Of a stretch of DNA of 64,000 nt, positions 43,534 through 52,748 are shown piece after piece. Below the pieces are notes generated by a model. The model saw only the letters and a list, made by a program, of their open reading frames with translations, searched no databases and was not told the origin of the DNA. The number at the start of each line of letters is the position of its first letter. Position 1 is the first letter of the stretch. The DNA comes from Candidatus Abyssobacteria bacterium SURF_17 (lineage in GTDB: Bacteria > Abyssobacteria > SURF-5), in assembly GCA_003598055.1 (NCBI GenBank), contig QZKI01000013.1, positions 1 through 64,000 on the forward strand. The letters run 5' to 3'. Both the position numbers and the translations under genes were made by a program.

Positions 43534-43881
43534 ATGAAAAACCTTGGTTTTCCGAGGGGCAAGCGGTTAAAGAAACAGCACGAGTTTAAGAGAATCTATC
43601 GGACCGGACGAAAGACAGCGGATGAGTACCTGACCATGTACTCCCGTCCGGCCGAGGGCCGAGCGGGCAAGGTGGGGATTGTGGCCAGCAAGAGGGTGGG
43701 GAAAGCTGTCGAGCGCAACAGAATACGAAGAGTTCTCAGAGAGACCATTCGAGCGAACCAACACCGATTCAGCGAGAAGACAGACATCGTTATCATCGTG
43801 AAACAACCCGCGCTTGAGCTTACCCACGTCGAACTGGCCGAAATGCTGCTTCTCTTGCTCCGAAAAAGCGGAGCTAATTAA
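43534..43881 (+). CDS. rnpA: Ribonuclease P protein component
   Basis: 115 residues. [20 protein letters not shown] and the RNR motif [15 protein letters not shown] mark the RNase P protein, which aids the RNA subunit in 5' tRNA processing. The stop shares a base with the yidD start. Confidence 0.95.
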   Translation: MKNLGFPRGKRLKKQHEFKRIYRTGRKTADEYLTMYSRPAEGRAGKVGIVASKRVGKAVERNRIRRVLRETIRANQHRFSEKTDIVIIVKQPALELTHVELAEMLLLLLRKSGAN

Positions 43882-44090
43882 TGCGCAAGCTGCTAATCTT
43901 TGCGATAAAGGTATACAAGGTGGCGCTGTCTCCGCTTCTGCCGCCTGCCTGCCGCTTTTACCCCACCTGCTCCGAGTACGCTGTCCAGGCCATCGAGAAA
44001 CACGGCGCATTGAAAGGGTCATTTTTGGCCGCACAGAGAATCTTGCGATGCCATCCGCTCTGCGAGGGCGGCTTCGACCCGGTGCCGTAG
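43881..44090 (+). CDS. yidD: Membrane protein insertion efficiency factor YidD
   Basis: 69 residues. [20 protein letters not shown] and [20 protein letters not shown] are the conserved segments. It is a peripheral inner-membrane helper of YidC. One-base overlap with rnpA. Confidence 0.96.
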   Translation: MRKLLIFAIKVYKVALSPLLPPACRFYPTCSEYAVQAIEKHGALKGSFLAAQRILRCHPLCEGGFDPVP

Positions 44091-44132
44091 AAGCGCCCCT
44101 GGACACATCTTCGTGAGAGAGGAGTTTCTCCA

Positions 44133-45989
44133 TTGGACAAAGAGATGCAGAGAAATATGTTGCTTGCGGTCGTCCTGTCCATTCTCATCATGATCGCATG
44201 GACGCATTTCTTTGCTCCAAAACCGTCGGAGCAACCGCAGAAACAGAGGGAATCCGCCGTCAGAGTATACGAAGAAACTCCCGAACCGGAAGAGATTGAA
44301 CCCATTGCGGAACTTCCAGCGCCCGAAGACCTTGCGGGCGCGCGCGACGTCGTGGTGGAAATGCCTCACATGATTGCGACCTTTACGACGCTCGGCGGCC
44401 GGCTGACCTCACTTAGGCTTCCCGAGTACCGCTCGAAGCGAGGGGGAGACGTTGAGCTTGTTCCTCAGGATCAGGACGGGCAATGGCCCTTGTCACTCGC
44501 GTTTCACGACGCAGCCTTCGGCGCAGCCACGGAAAACTTTATCTATGATTGCGCGCTCTTCGTACCAACAAACGAGCGACTGCGCGGGCTGGTTGATGAG
44601 TTACGACAGTGCGCCGACAGGGTGTCCGCCTCATTGGAGGCGAATGAGCTCCGGCATCAACTCAACTTCTGCCTTCCTCAGAGTGAAGGAAGCGAAGACC
44701 TGCGCTGGGTAGTCTTGGCAGTCGCGAGCGCGGAAAATACAGGCGCCGCCGAAGCCGACTCGCTCCAGAAGCGCGTCGAGAGATTGTCGCATAGCAAGGT
44801 TCTGGTTTTCTCGCACCAGATGACAGCACAACTGAGATTGGTAAAGGCGTTTGTGTTCGACCCGGAGGAGTTTTCATTCGACATGTATGCGGTCTTCCGC
44901 AATACGTCTGACCGTCTCTTGAGCTTGGGAAGCGGCCAGGCGAGCTACTCAATTCAGTGGCTGCCCGGATTGGAGAGCTCCGAAACCGCTACAAAATACG
45001 ACGAACTCCTCGGCGTGTATCTCGTCGAGAAGGATTTCGGTCAGAAGCCGATTCGCAAGCTCAAAGAGACCAGAGAGTTCCCGGAGCAGTTGACGTGGAT
45101 CGGCCTCAAGCGGAAGTACTTCTTCGTTGCACTTGAGCCGGGGAGCGGACTCATGCGGGCCGTTATGGAGCCCCTCGGACAAAAGGAGGAGTTGGTCAAA
45201 ATAAGGCTCGACATGCTCCCGACGCAATTGGAGCCGGGAGCCATGGCGGCAAACCACCTCCGCCTCTGTGTTGGCCCGATGCTAAGGGACGTCCTGGAAT
45301 CATTCGGTCCGGGCTTCAACCAGGTAATCAACTTTGGATTCTTTGACATCTTCGGGAAGATGCTGCTGGCAGCACTCTTGTGGTTCAACAAATATGTCCA
45401 GAACTACGGGTTGGCCATCATCCTCCTGACCATCGTCGTGCGCGTCGGTCTTTTCCCGCTCAATCAGAAGAGTTACAAGTCGATGAAGGAGATGCAGGCG
45501 CTCCAGCCGAAGGTGACTGAGTTGCGGGAGAAACACAAGAAGAATCCGCAAGAGATGAACCGGAAGATGATGGAGCTCTACCGAACCCATAAAGTCAATC
45601 CGATGGGGGGATGCCTTCCCATCGCATTTCAGATGCCGATATTTATTGCGCTGTTTCAGGCGCTCAGATACGCAGTGGAGCTGCGCGGTGCAGAGTTCCT
45701 GTGGATCACTGACCTTTCCGAGCCCGACCGCCTGTTCACTCTCACGGTCCCGATCAATCTGCCGATTAACCTTCTGCCACTGCTGGTTATCGCGGCGATG
45801 GTGATTCAGCAGAAAATGACCCCGATGGCGGCGGGCGGCCAGAGCGAGGCTCAACAGAAAATGATGCAGTACATGCCGATCATCTTCGGCTTCCTGTTCT
45901 ACAGCATGCCCTCTGGCCTCACGGTATACTTTCTCGTATCCACCGTGCTCGGGCTCGTGCAGCAATACTTCGTTCAAAAGGCGGCGTAA
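44133..45989 (+). CDS. yidC: Membrane protein insertase YidC
   Basis: 618 residues from TTG 44133 (GAGAGGAG upstream). N-terminal helix LLAVVLSILIMIAWTHFF, a large periplasmic beta domain (about 60-380), then five insertase helices with NPMGGCLPIAFQMPIFIALF and the hydrophilic groove region MNRKMMELYRTHKV. The big periplasmic domain is the Gram-negative-type. It inserts inner-membrane proteins with or without SecYEG. Confidence 0.95.
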   Translation: MDKEMQRNMLLAVVLSILIMIAWTHFFAPKPSEQPQKQRESAVRVYEETPEPEEIEPIAELPAPEDLAGARDVVVEMPHMIATFTTLGGRLTSLRLPEYRSKRGGDVELVPQDQDGQWPLSLAFHDAAFGAATENFIYDCALFVPTNERLRGLVDELRQCADRVSASLEANELRHQLNFCLPQSEGSEDLRWVVLAVASAENTGAAEADSLQKRVERLSHSKVLVFSHQMTAQLRLVKAFVFDPEEFSFDMYAVFRNTSDRLLSLGSGQASYSIQWLPGLESSETATKYDELLGVYLVEKDFGQKPIRKLKETREFPEQLTWIGLKRKYFFVALEPGSGLMRAVMEPLGQKEELVKIRLDMLPTQLEPGAMAANHLRLCVGPMLRDVLESFGPGFNQVINFGFFDIFGKMLLAALLWFNKYVQNYGLAIILLTIVVRVGLFPLNQKSYKSMKEMQALQPKVTELREKHKKNPQEMNRKMMELYRTHKVNPMGGCLPIAFQMPIFIALFQALRYAVELRGAEFLWITDLSEPDRLFTLTVPINLPINLLPLLVIAAMVIQQKMTPMAAGGQSEAQQKMMQYMPIIFGFLFYSMPSGLTVYFLVSTVLGLVQQYFVQKAA

Positions 45990-46018
45990 CTCAATTCCGC
46001 ACAGAAAGGAAGCAAACT

Positions 46019-46756
46019 ATGGTATCAATCGAAGTTGAAGGGAAGACACCGGAGGAGGCGATACAGAAGGCTCTGGAAGTCCTCGATGCGCCTCGCGAGA
46101 AAGTGAAGGTCGAGATTCTGGAGGAAGGCAGCAAAGGATTGTTCGGCATGATTGGAAGCAAACAGGCGAAGGTGAAGGCAACCCTTTTGGAGATTACCGA
46201 ACCCGATGTCGGAAGGTCTCAGGCCTCGGAGTTCTCCCCGCGCCCGACGGTTTCCGCCACAAAGCCTCCGCGTCCGATTACCGATGCACGCGCGCTAGCC
46301 GCACTCGGCGACACTCCGGGAAAGGAGACATTGGAGGAACTGCTTCGCCTCATGGGTTTCAAGGCGGAAATAACGCAGAGACTCGACGGCGACAAGATAA
46401 TCCTATCCGTCCATGCCGGCGAGGACAGCAATATCCTCATCGGCAGACGCGGCAAGAACCTCAACGGGCTGCAATATGTCGTCAACCGCATCTGCGCGAG
46501 AAAGAACGAGAACACGCAACCTGTCGTGATAGACATCGAAGGTTACAGGGAGAGACGCGAGGAGGCTTTGGAGGCATTGGCTCAACGCCTGGCCGCAAAG
46601 GCGAAAAGCTCTCACCGCGAGGTCGAGACCGAACCGCTCTCAGCCGCCGAACGCCGACTCATCCACATGGCCTTGAAAGACGATGCCGAAGTGCGCACAC
46701 AGAGCCGGGGCGAAGGGCCCTATAAAAATGTGGTCATACGGCCGAGGTCTCGATAA
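46019..46756 (+). CDS. khpB: RNA-binding protein KhpB/Jag (SpoIIIJ-associated)
   Basis: 245 residues. Jag_N domain (VSIEVEGKTPEEAIQKALEV, GSKGLFGMIGSKQAKV), a KH domain with the GRRG loop in NILIGRRGKNLNGLQYVVNR, and a C-terminal R3H domain (SAAERRLIHMALKDDAEVRT, then SRGEGPYKNVV). It binds RNA and influences cell-envelope growth in Gram-positive bacteria. Usual position after yidC. Confidence 0.93.
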   Translation: MVSIEVEGKTPEEAIQKALEVLDAPREKVKVEILEEGSKGLFGMIGSKQAKVKATLLEITEPDVGRSQASEFSPRPTVSATKPPRPITDARALAALGDTPGKETLEELLRLMGFKAEITQRLDGDKIILSVHAGEDSNILIGRRGKNLNGLQYVVNRICARKNENTQPVVIDIEGYRERREEALEALAQRLAAKAKSSHREVETEPLSAAERRLIHMALKDDAEVRTQSRGEGPYKNVVIRPRSR

Positions 46757-46831
46757 ATAGTTCAGAGGGAACTGAAATAGGCGCCGGGGCTGTGCCCGGC
46801 TCGCCGATGATGGTTCTTCTCTATGTATTGC

Positions 46832-46863
46832 CGCCCCGGAGCTTGAATTGCGGTTCCGGGGCG
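46832..46863 (+). terminator. GC-rich hairpin between khpB and mnmE
   Basis: CGCCCCGGA (46832-46840) and TCCGGGGCG (46855-46863) form a perfect 9-bp stem, followed only by CGCATTTCTT. A weak U-run makes it a partial terminator or RNA-stabilising stem. Confidence 0.5.
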
Positions 46864-46891
46864 CGCATTTCTTAAGGAAGTTGTCAGACGT

Positions 46892-48274
46892 ATGAGCGAA
46901 GGCTCGACAATATGCGCCGTGTCGACACCGCCCGGCCGCAGCGGCATCGGCATCGTAAGGCTGAGCGGGCCGGAAGCGATTGACGCAGCCGACCGCTTTT
47001 TCACCGCAACCAACGGGAGACCACTGCATGAACAGTCCAACCGGCGGCTCATCCACGGACATGTGCTCGATGAAGGATGCGTCGTCGATGAGGTGCTTGC
47101 GAGCGTGATGCGCTCCCCTCACAGCTACACGACCGAAGACGTGGTCGAAATAAATTGTCATGGCGGCATCATCGCAGTCCGCCGAACGCTCGAACTGGCG
47201 CTCAAGGCGGGCGCCAGACTTGCAGAGCCGGGCGAATTCACCAAGCGCGCCTTCCTCGGAGGCCGCATTGACCTCGCTCAGGCCGAAGCGGTGGCCGACC
47301 TCATCGGAGCGAAAACGGCAGCGAGTCTCAGGGCCGCGACGAATCAATTGCAGGGAAGATTGAGCGAACGCATCATGGCGCTGCGCGACAGGCTTGCTGA
47401 CTGCCTCGCTCGCATCGAGGCGACGATAGACTTCCCGGAGGATGAGGTGCCACCACTCCCTGGCGCGGGCGTCGCGGAAGTCCTGGAAGAAATCCGTGAC
47501 GGAATAGACGACCTCATCTCGAATGCGCAAGGCGGGAGACTCTACCGCGACGGCATCACGACGGTCATCGTCGGCAAGCCGAACGTCGGCAAGTCGAGCA
47601 TCCTCAATGCGATTCTGAGCGAGCCGCGGGCAATCGTCACGGAGGAGCCGGGAACGACGCGCGACGTTATCGTGGAATCGGTTGATTTGCGGGGAATCGC
47701 TCTGAGACTGTGCGATACGGCCGGCATTCGTGAGCCGGGCTGCGAGGTCGAACGCCTGGGCGTCGAACGAAGCGAACGCGCGCTCGACGAGGCGGACCTC
47801 GCCCTTTTCATCGCCGACTCGTCCCAGCCTCTCTCGGCCGAGGACGTGAGAATCATCGAGCGCCTCGCGGCAAAGCCCCATGTCATCGTTGCTGCCAACA
47901 AGATAGACCTCAAGCAAGATGCAGACATGTCCGAGATTGCCCGAAAACTTCCCGGGAAGAAGGTCGTCCGCACTTCCGCGACGGAAGGCATCGGCATTAA
48001 AGAACTCGGGGAAGCGATATTCAACGAGGTGACGAACGGGGCCGAAATCGCGCCTGAAGAAATCATCGTGAGCCGGCTCAGACACCAGAAAGCACTCGAA
48101 AGGGCACGAACAGCTTTGCGACGGGCGGGGGAAGCGCTCGCGAATGCGCTCTCGCACGAGTTCGTCGCGGTTGACCTGCGCGACGCGCTCGATGCGCTCG
48201 GCGAGATCGTCGGCGCAGTCGTGACCGATGACCTGCTCGAAAGAATCTTCAGTGAATTCTGCATCGGGAAATAG
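46892..48274 (+). CDS. mnmE: tRNA modification GTPase MnmE
   Basis: 460 residues. N-terminal TrmE domain (STPPGRSGIGIVRLSGPEAI), helical domain, and an inserted G domain with GKPNVGKSSILNAIL, EPGTTRDV, DTAG and NKIDL. The C-terminus ends in CIGK, the formyl-group-related Cys motif. With MnmG it makes the 5-carboxymethylaminomethyl modification of wobble uridine. Confidence 0.96.
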   Translation: MSEGSTICAVSTPPGRSGIGIVRLSGPEAIDAADRFFTATNGRPLHEQSNRRLIHGHVLDEGCVVDEVLASVMRSPHSYTTEDVVEINCHGGIIAVRRTLELALKAGARLAEPGEFTKRAFLGGRIDLAQAEAVADLIGAKTAASLRAATNQLQGRLSERIMALRDRLADCLARIEATIDFPEDEVPPLPGAGVAEVLEEIRDGIDDLISNAQGGRLYRDGITTVIVGKPNVGKSSILNAILSEPRAIVTEEPGTTRDVIVESVDLRGIALRLCDTAGIREPGCEVERLGVERSERALDEADLALFIADSSQPLSAEDVRIIERLAAKPHVIVAANKIDLKQDADMSEIARKLPGKKVVRTSATEGIGIKELGEAIFNEVTNGAEIAPEEIIVSRLRHQKALERARTALRRAGEALANALSHEFVAVDLRDALDALGEIVGAVVTDDLLERIFSEFCIGK

Positions 48275-48312
48275 TGAGAGGGCGAAAGGTGAAGGCAATC
48301 TGCCGGGGTCAA

Positions 48313-48389
48313 GTCTTCACAATTCACATTTCGATTGCGATAAACTGTCCGCCTCCCCCCGTTAGGACCGAAATGTGAATTGTGAAGAC
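48313..48389. repeat. 21-bp perfect inverted repeat before mnmG
   Basis: GTCTTCACAATTCACATTTCG (48313-48333) recurs inverted at 48369-48389 with a 35-bp loop. Both arms extend to GGGGTC, with a 5-bp difference. The structure resembles REP/MITE-type elements in other genomes. It lies directly upstream of the mnmG start and its right arm covers the alternative GTG 48382. Confidence 0.85.
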
Positions 48390-48405
48390 CCCAATGGTCG
48401 AAGCG

Positions 48406-50265
48406 ATGTACATTTACCCCAAGAAATATGATGTCATCGTCGTCGGTGCGGGGCACGCAGGCTGCGAGGCCGCGCTAGCCTCAGCCAAGATGGGCTGCGA
48501 GACGCTCCTGCTGACCATCTCGCTCGATACCATCGCGCAGATGTCGTGCAATCCCGCCATCGGAGGCCTCGCCAAGGGACACCTTGTGCGCGAGATAGAC
48601 GCGCTCGGCGGAGCAATGGCGAAGGTGACCGACGCGACGGGAATTCAGTTCCGCATGCTGAACCGGGGTAAGGGGCCAGCCGTGTGGGCTCCGCGCGCAC
48701 AGGCCGACAAGAAAGCCTACCACCTCAAGATGAAGCATCTCTTGGAAGAAGCCGCCGCATTAGACCTCAAGCAGGCGCTCGTCGAGGATATTTCCATTGA
48801 GAACGGGCGCGTGACAGGCGTCATCACGCAGACTCAGACGAAGTTCGAAGGCCATGCCGTGATAATCACCACGGGTACGTTTCTTCGCGGTCTCATCCAC
48901 GTGGGGCTTTCACAGTACGAGGCGGGTAGGGCGGGCGAGTTTCCCTCGAAGAAGCTTTCCGACGCGCTTGAAAGGATTGGCTTCGAACTCGGCCGCCTCA
49001 AAACAGGTACGCCGCCGCGCATCAACAAGAACACCGTTGACTTCTCCGCGTTCACCGAACAGCCGGGCGATGTGCCGCCGCCGCCATTCTCATTTTCAAC
49101 CGACACAATCGAGCGCGAGCAGGTCCCGTGTTACCTCGGTTACACGAACGAGCGCACCCACGAAGTTATTCGCAACAATCTTGACCGTTCGCCGCTCTAT
49201 TCGGGCAAGATTGTCGGCATCGGCCCGCGCTACTGCCCTTCCATCGAGGACAAGGTGGTCAAATTCCCGGAGAAGAAGCAGCACCAGATTTTCCTCGAGC
49301 CCGAGGGCATCGAGACAGACGAGCTCTATTGCAACGGCATACCGAGCAGTCTTCCCGAAGACGTCCAGTTGCAGTTCCTCCGCACCATTCGCGGGCTCGA
49401 GCAGGCTGAAATTATGCGCTCCGGCTACGCCATCGAATACGATTTCGCGCCTCCTTCTCAGATAAAAGCCACCATGGAGACGAGAAAGGTCGAGAACCTG
49501 TATTTCGCCGGTCAGATAAACGGGACATCCGGCTACGAAGAGGCGGCCGCGCAGGGACTCATGGCGGGAATCAATGCAGCGCTCAAACTGCGAGGCGACG
49601 TGCCCCTCGTTCTGGACCGCTCGCAGGCGTACATCGGTGTGCTGCTCGACGACCTCGTCACCAAAGAGATACGCGAGCCGTATCGTATGTTCACCGCACG
49701 CGCGGAATACCGCCTGCTGCTCAGGCAGGATAACGCTGACCTGCGCCTCATGCCCATCGGCCACAGACTTGGGCTTGTGGATGATGCTGCGTTCGAACGA
49801 TTGGAGAATAAGCGCGAGCGCATCGAAGAAGAACTCCTCAGGCTGAGAAACAATCGGCTCGCACCTTCCGAAACCGCGGACCGGCTTCTCGTCGAGCGTG
49901 GAACGGGGCCGCTCAAAGACGGAGCCACCCTCGAACAACTCCTCCGCCGCCCGGAGCTGAACATTGAAGACGTATACGCGCTTGCCGGATTGGCGGTCCC
50001 TGAAAAGAATGTCGCCGAGCAGGTGCAGATTGAGGTGAAATACGACGGCTACATCAAACGCCAGCTTGCACACATCGAGAAGCTGAAAAAGCTCGAGGAT
50101 GCAGCCGTTCCCAACGAGTTCGACTTCTCCCGCCTTCACGGGCTCTCGACCGAGGGCCGCGAAAAGTTGATGCGATTCCGCCCCGCCTCCGTCGGTCAGG
50201 CTGCGCGCATTTCGGGCGTCAGCCCCTCCGACATCTCCATCCTGATGATATATCTGCGGAAGTAG
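48406..50265 (+). CDS. mnmG: tRNA uridine 5-carboxymethylaminomethyl modification enzyme MnmG
   Basis: 619 residues from ATG 48406 (MYIYPKKYD), the start nearest to the FAD-binding DVIVVGAGHAGCEAALAS. In-frame ATG 48394 and GTG 48382 are alternatives. Signatures include MSCNPAIGGLAKGHLVREID, GLKTGTPPRI-like RLKTGTPPRINKNTVDF, YCPSIEDKVVKFPEK and PYRMFTARAEYRLLLRQDNA. It is the FAD partner of MnmE. Confidence 0.96.
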   Translation: MYIYPKKYDVIVVGAGHAGCEAALASAKMGCETLLLTISLDTIAQMSCNPAIGGLAKGHLVREIDALGGAMAKVTDATGIQFRMLNRGKGPAVWAPRAQADKKAYHLKMKHLLEEAAALDLKQALVEDISIENGRVTGVITQTQTKFEGHAVIITTGTFLRGLIHVGLSQYEAGRAGEFPSKKLSDALERIGFELGRLKTGTPPRINKNTVDFSAFTEQPGDVPPPPFSFSTDTIEREQVPCYLGYTNERTHEVIRNNLDRSPLYSGKIVGIGPRYCPSIEDKVVKFPEKKQHQIFLEPEGIETDELYCNGIPSSLPEDVQLQFLRTIRGLEQAEIMRSGYAIEYDFAPPSQIKATMETRKVENLYFAGQINGTSGYEEAAAQGLMAGINAALKLRGDVPLVLDRSQAYIGVLLDDLVTKEIREPYRMFTARAEYRLLLRQDNADLRLMPIGHRLGLVDDAAFERLENKRERIEEELLRLRNNRLAPSETADRLLVERGTGPLKDGATLEQLLRRPELNIEDVYALAGLAVPEKNVAEQVQIEVKYDGYIKRQLAHIEKLKKLEDAAVPNEFDFSRLHGLSTEGREKLMRFRPASVGQAARISGVSPSDISILMIYLRK

Positions 50266-50346
50266 ACGCCACCCCCGCACACGAGTCCATGCGCGAGCCC
50301 ATCTCCGCATCGCCCGAACTAATACCCAAATGAGAAAATATATGGC

Positions 50347-50362
50347 TGTGACCTATGTCACA
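50347..50362. promoter_or_regulatory. CRP/FNR-type palindromic site
   Basis: TGTGACCTATGTCACA is a perfect 16-bp palindrome with the TGTGA-N6-TCACA half-sites of CRP-type regulators (also HcpR-like). It lies about 110 bp upstream of the promoter at 50471 in the 50266-50761 intergenic region. Confidence 0.55.
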
Positions 50363-50470
50363 GAAACAACCTCTTCGCGGGGCTCATAATCATTCCAAAC
50401 AGTTGGCGATTGTATCCGCCGATGGCATGTTCCGTGGGCTCTCTGTTCCGTGAGCTCCCTGTGAGTTCCC

Positions 50471-50499
50471 TTGACAAACCATCGGGCGGATGCTACAAT
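50471..50499 (+). promoter_or_regulatory. Promoter of the methyltransferase unit
   Basis: TTGACA (50471-50476), 17-bp spacer, TACAAT (50494-50499). It gives a leader of about 255 nt before GTG 50762. No gene is supported in 50266-50470. Confidence 0.7.
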
Positions 50500-50626
50500 C
50501 CCGCCCAATTTTAGGAGGGTTGCTGTCAGCGTAAACAGCCAGTTGTCATTCTTCTTGATATTACCCCAAGTATCCCACGCCTGGTAGACCACCCCAGTAC
50601 AAATGGCGTTTGTTTGGTTTCATTAG

Positions 50627-50692
50627 GGTGAAGTTGAAACTTCACCTGAGGGCCCGAAATATGGGCCGGTCTTTGCAGCAAGGTCGGCAAAG
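50627..50692 (+). promoter_or_regulatory. Structured leader with three hairpins
   Basis: Three consecutive stems lie in the leader: GGTGAAGT/ACTTCACC (50627-50646), GGCCC/GGGCC (50651-50667) and CTTTGC/GCAAAG (50671-50692). None is followed by a U-run. I could not match the pattern to a known riboswitch class, so a role in mRNA control is only suspected. Confidence 0.4.
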
Positions 50693-50765
50693 CTGGACAA
50701 GCGCGAGTTTTCGCCAGTCGGCGGGACCGAATATGGACTCTGAAAAAGGAGGCGTAGGGAAGTGA
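50661..50765 (+). CDS. Possible 34-residue leader ORF
   Basis: ATG 50661 has GAGGG about 8 nt upstream. The frame runs MGRSLQQGRQSWTSASFRQS and ends at TGA 50763-50765, overlapping the GTG 50762 of the methyltransferase as GTGA. Such coupling is common for real upstream ORFs, but the second hairpin would cover the ATG, and composition is not informative. Confidence 0.3.
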   Translation: MGRSLQQGRQSWTSASFRQSAGPNMDSEKGGVGK

Positions 50766-51787
50766 CAACAACCAAGAATCACGAAGAAGTATCAACTAAA
50801 CAAGTACTGGGCCAGATGCTTGTGGGCGCATGGATGACACAGGCCATCTACGTTGCGGCGGAACTCGGGATTGCGGATTTGCTCGCTGCAGGTCCTCGAA
50901 CGGTCGAAGAGTTGGCAGAGGACTGCCATGCACACGCCAGTTCCCTCTATCGGGTGCTGCGTGCTCTAGCGAGTGTGGGCATATTCGCCGAAGATGCGCA
51001 TGGGCGATTCTCACTGACGCCGCTCGCCGAACAACTGCGGAGCGACGCACCGGACCCCCAGCGGGCATTTGCCATCATGCTAGGAGCAGAATTCTATAAG
51101 TCGTGGGGAAAGCTGCTGCACGGGGTGAAGACGGGCGGAGAGGCATTCCGCACGGCGTTCGGCGTACCGTTTTTTCAATACATGACAGAGCATCCTGAGC
51201 GCCACAGCATTTATGATGCTGCTATGGAGAGCTTCGCGGTCGGCGAGACCGAGCCCATGATCGATGCATATGATTTCTCTCCATTCAAAACCGTAGCCGA
51301 TGTCGGTGGCGGTAACGGCCTGGTGTTAGCCTCGATTCTCAAGCGGCATCCGGGAATGAAGGGCATCCTGTTCGATTTACCTGCCGTAGCGGACCGCGCT
51401 CGAACCATCGTCTCGGGTTTCAGTTTGGATGGTCAATGCCAGATTGTGGGAGGAGATTTCTTTGCTTCGGTACCGACGGGAGTCGATGCATACGTACTAC
51501 GGCACATCATCCATGATTGGAACGATGACGATGCGGTTGCCATCCTGCGCAATTGTCGCGAGGCGATGAATCCCGAAGGCAGAGTATTAGTGGTTGAGAT
51601 TGTGATACCGCCCGGGAACGAGCCGTGTTTCGGAAAGTGGCTCGACCTGATGATGCTGGTCGTCGGCGGCCGCGAACGCACAGAAGAACAGTACCGGCGA
51701 TTGTTCGCGGAGGCGGGGTTGAAATTGAGCCGCATTGTTCCCACCGCAGCGGAAATCAGCGTCATTGAGGGAATACGGGCATCATAG
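50762..51787 (+). CDS. Class I SAM-dependent O-methyltransferase (family 2 type)
   Basis: 341 residues. N-terminal winged-helix dimerisation domain (AIYVAAELGIADLLAAGPRT, SLYRVLRALASVGIF), then the Rossmann domain with the SAM loop TVADVGGGNGLVLA. The catalytic region is VLRHIIHDWNDDDAVAILRN with the usual His. Relatives methylate phenolic or enol hydroxyls (for example hydroxyneurosporene, polyketides). No biosynthetic genes surround it, so the substrate is unknown. AGGAGGC precedes GTG 50762. Confidence 0.88.
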   Translation: MTTTKNHEEVSTKQVLGQMLVGAWMTQAIYVAAELGIADLLAAGPRTVEELAEDCHAHASSLYRVLRALASVGIFAEDAHGRFSLTPLAEQLRSDAPDPQRAFAIMLGAEFYKSWGKLLHGVKTGGEAFRTAFGVPFFQYMTEHPERHSIYDAAMESFAVGETEPMIDAYDFSPFKTVADVGGGNGLVLASILKRHPGMKGILFDLPAVADRARTIVSGFSLDGQCQIVGGDFFASVPTGVDAYVLRHIIHDWNDDDAVAILRNCREAMNPEGRVLVVEIVIPPGNEPCFGKWLDLMMLVVGGRERTEEQYRRLFAEAGLKLSRIVPTAAEISVIEGIRAS

Positions 51788-51820
51788 CATCTTACCGTTA
51801 GAATTGAAAGGAGAACGTCC

Positions 51821-52714
51821 GTGAAGAGCTTAATGGCTCTGTCCGTTGTCGCACTGGTCCTGGTGATGGGGTGCGCCACGGACCAATCAAAGGAGATTGC
51901 TCAACTGAGGCAGGAAGTAAGCGATCTGAAGGTTCTGGCTGGCCCGCCTCCCACGTCCCTGGACACGTTGTATCCCCCTGAGGCGGATGCGCCCGTCTAT
52001 CAGATAAAGATGTTTGAAATGGAAGCCCCGTTTACGGGCATCGCTATCGAGACGGGCAAGGGAAACTTTGAACTAGCCAAGGCGTACTTTGAAAGGTTCA
52101 GGACACAGTATCTGGAAGTCTCGAAGATGGTGCCCGAGTGGGAAAAGGAGTACCCTTTGGAGCCGGTTGAGCAGCTTGGGGCATCGCTTGAGACCGGGGA
52201 GCAGGACAAGATAATGGCGGCATTTGGGGCGGTCGCCGGGGCGTGCAATGACTGCCACTTCCTCAACATGCCCAAGGTACAGCAGAAGTATCACTGGGAA
52301 GATTGTTCCGGAATCATGGTGTCAGACCCGGTGACAAAGGAAAACGTGAAATATAGCCAGTTTATGGTGAATCTGAACGTGTCCTTCGTCGGTATCGGAT
52401 TGGAACTTGAGCAGGGACAGCCGGATAATGCTCTGAAGCACTTTGAAGCGCTCAACAGCAGGTATCAAACCTTGAAGGAAACCTGCGGAGCATGTCATCA
52501 GACGGAGAGGGAGTACTACGTTGACGATAACGTGCAGGCACTCATAAATACGCTGGGAGCAACGCTGAGGACTTCGTCTCCGGATACGAACTCGGTACGA
52601 ACATTGAGCCAGCAGATTGGAATGGAGAGTTGCATGAAGTGCCATTGGCTGCATATCCCCGCGACATATGCTAAGGCTCAATGGAACGAGAGAAAACAAG
52701 GCGGAGAAGAATAG
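51821..52714 (+). CDS. Triheme c-type cytochrome lipoprotein
   Basis: 297 residues from GTG 51821 (AAAGGAG upstream). Lipobox VALVLVMGC then ATDQ. Three CXXCH haem sites: CNDCH, CGACH and CMKCH, in a helical scaffold (DNALKHFEALNSRYQTL). The first half has a repeat of the FELAKAYFERF / DNALKHFEALN type, hinting at internal duplication. It would sit on the periplasmic face of a membrane. It follows the methyltransferase by 33 bp; whether they are linked functionally is unclear. Confidence 0.85.
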   Translation: MKSLMALSVVALVLVMGCATDQSKEIAQLRQEVSDLKVLAGPPPTSLDTLYPPEADAPVYQIKMFEMEAPFTGIAIETGKGNFELAKAYFERFRTQYLEVSKMVPEWEKEYPLEPVEQLGASLETGEQDKIMAAFGAVAGACNDCHFLNMPKVQQKYHWEDCSGIMVSDPVTKENVKYSQFMVNLNVSFVGIGLELEQGQPDNALKHFEALNSRYQTLKETCGACHQTEREYYVDDNVQALINTLGATLRTSSPDTNSVRTLSQQIGMESCMKCHWLHIPATYAKAQWNERKQGGEE

Positions 52715-52748
52715 GCTCTCGATCTCACGGGAGGAAATTGCGTATGTG

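Noticed and set aside
46640-48298. Long open frame (552 codons) on the minus strand over mnmE
   Set aside because: It is antisense to the well-supported MnmE protein, has no recognisable domain and reads as GC-rich shadow coding.
50500-50761. SAM or SAH riboswitch before the methyltransferase
   Set aside because: The leader has stems but none of the conserved core sequences of the SAM/SAH classes that I could recognise.
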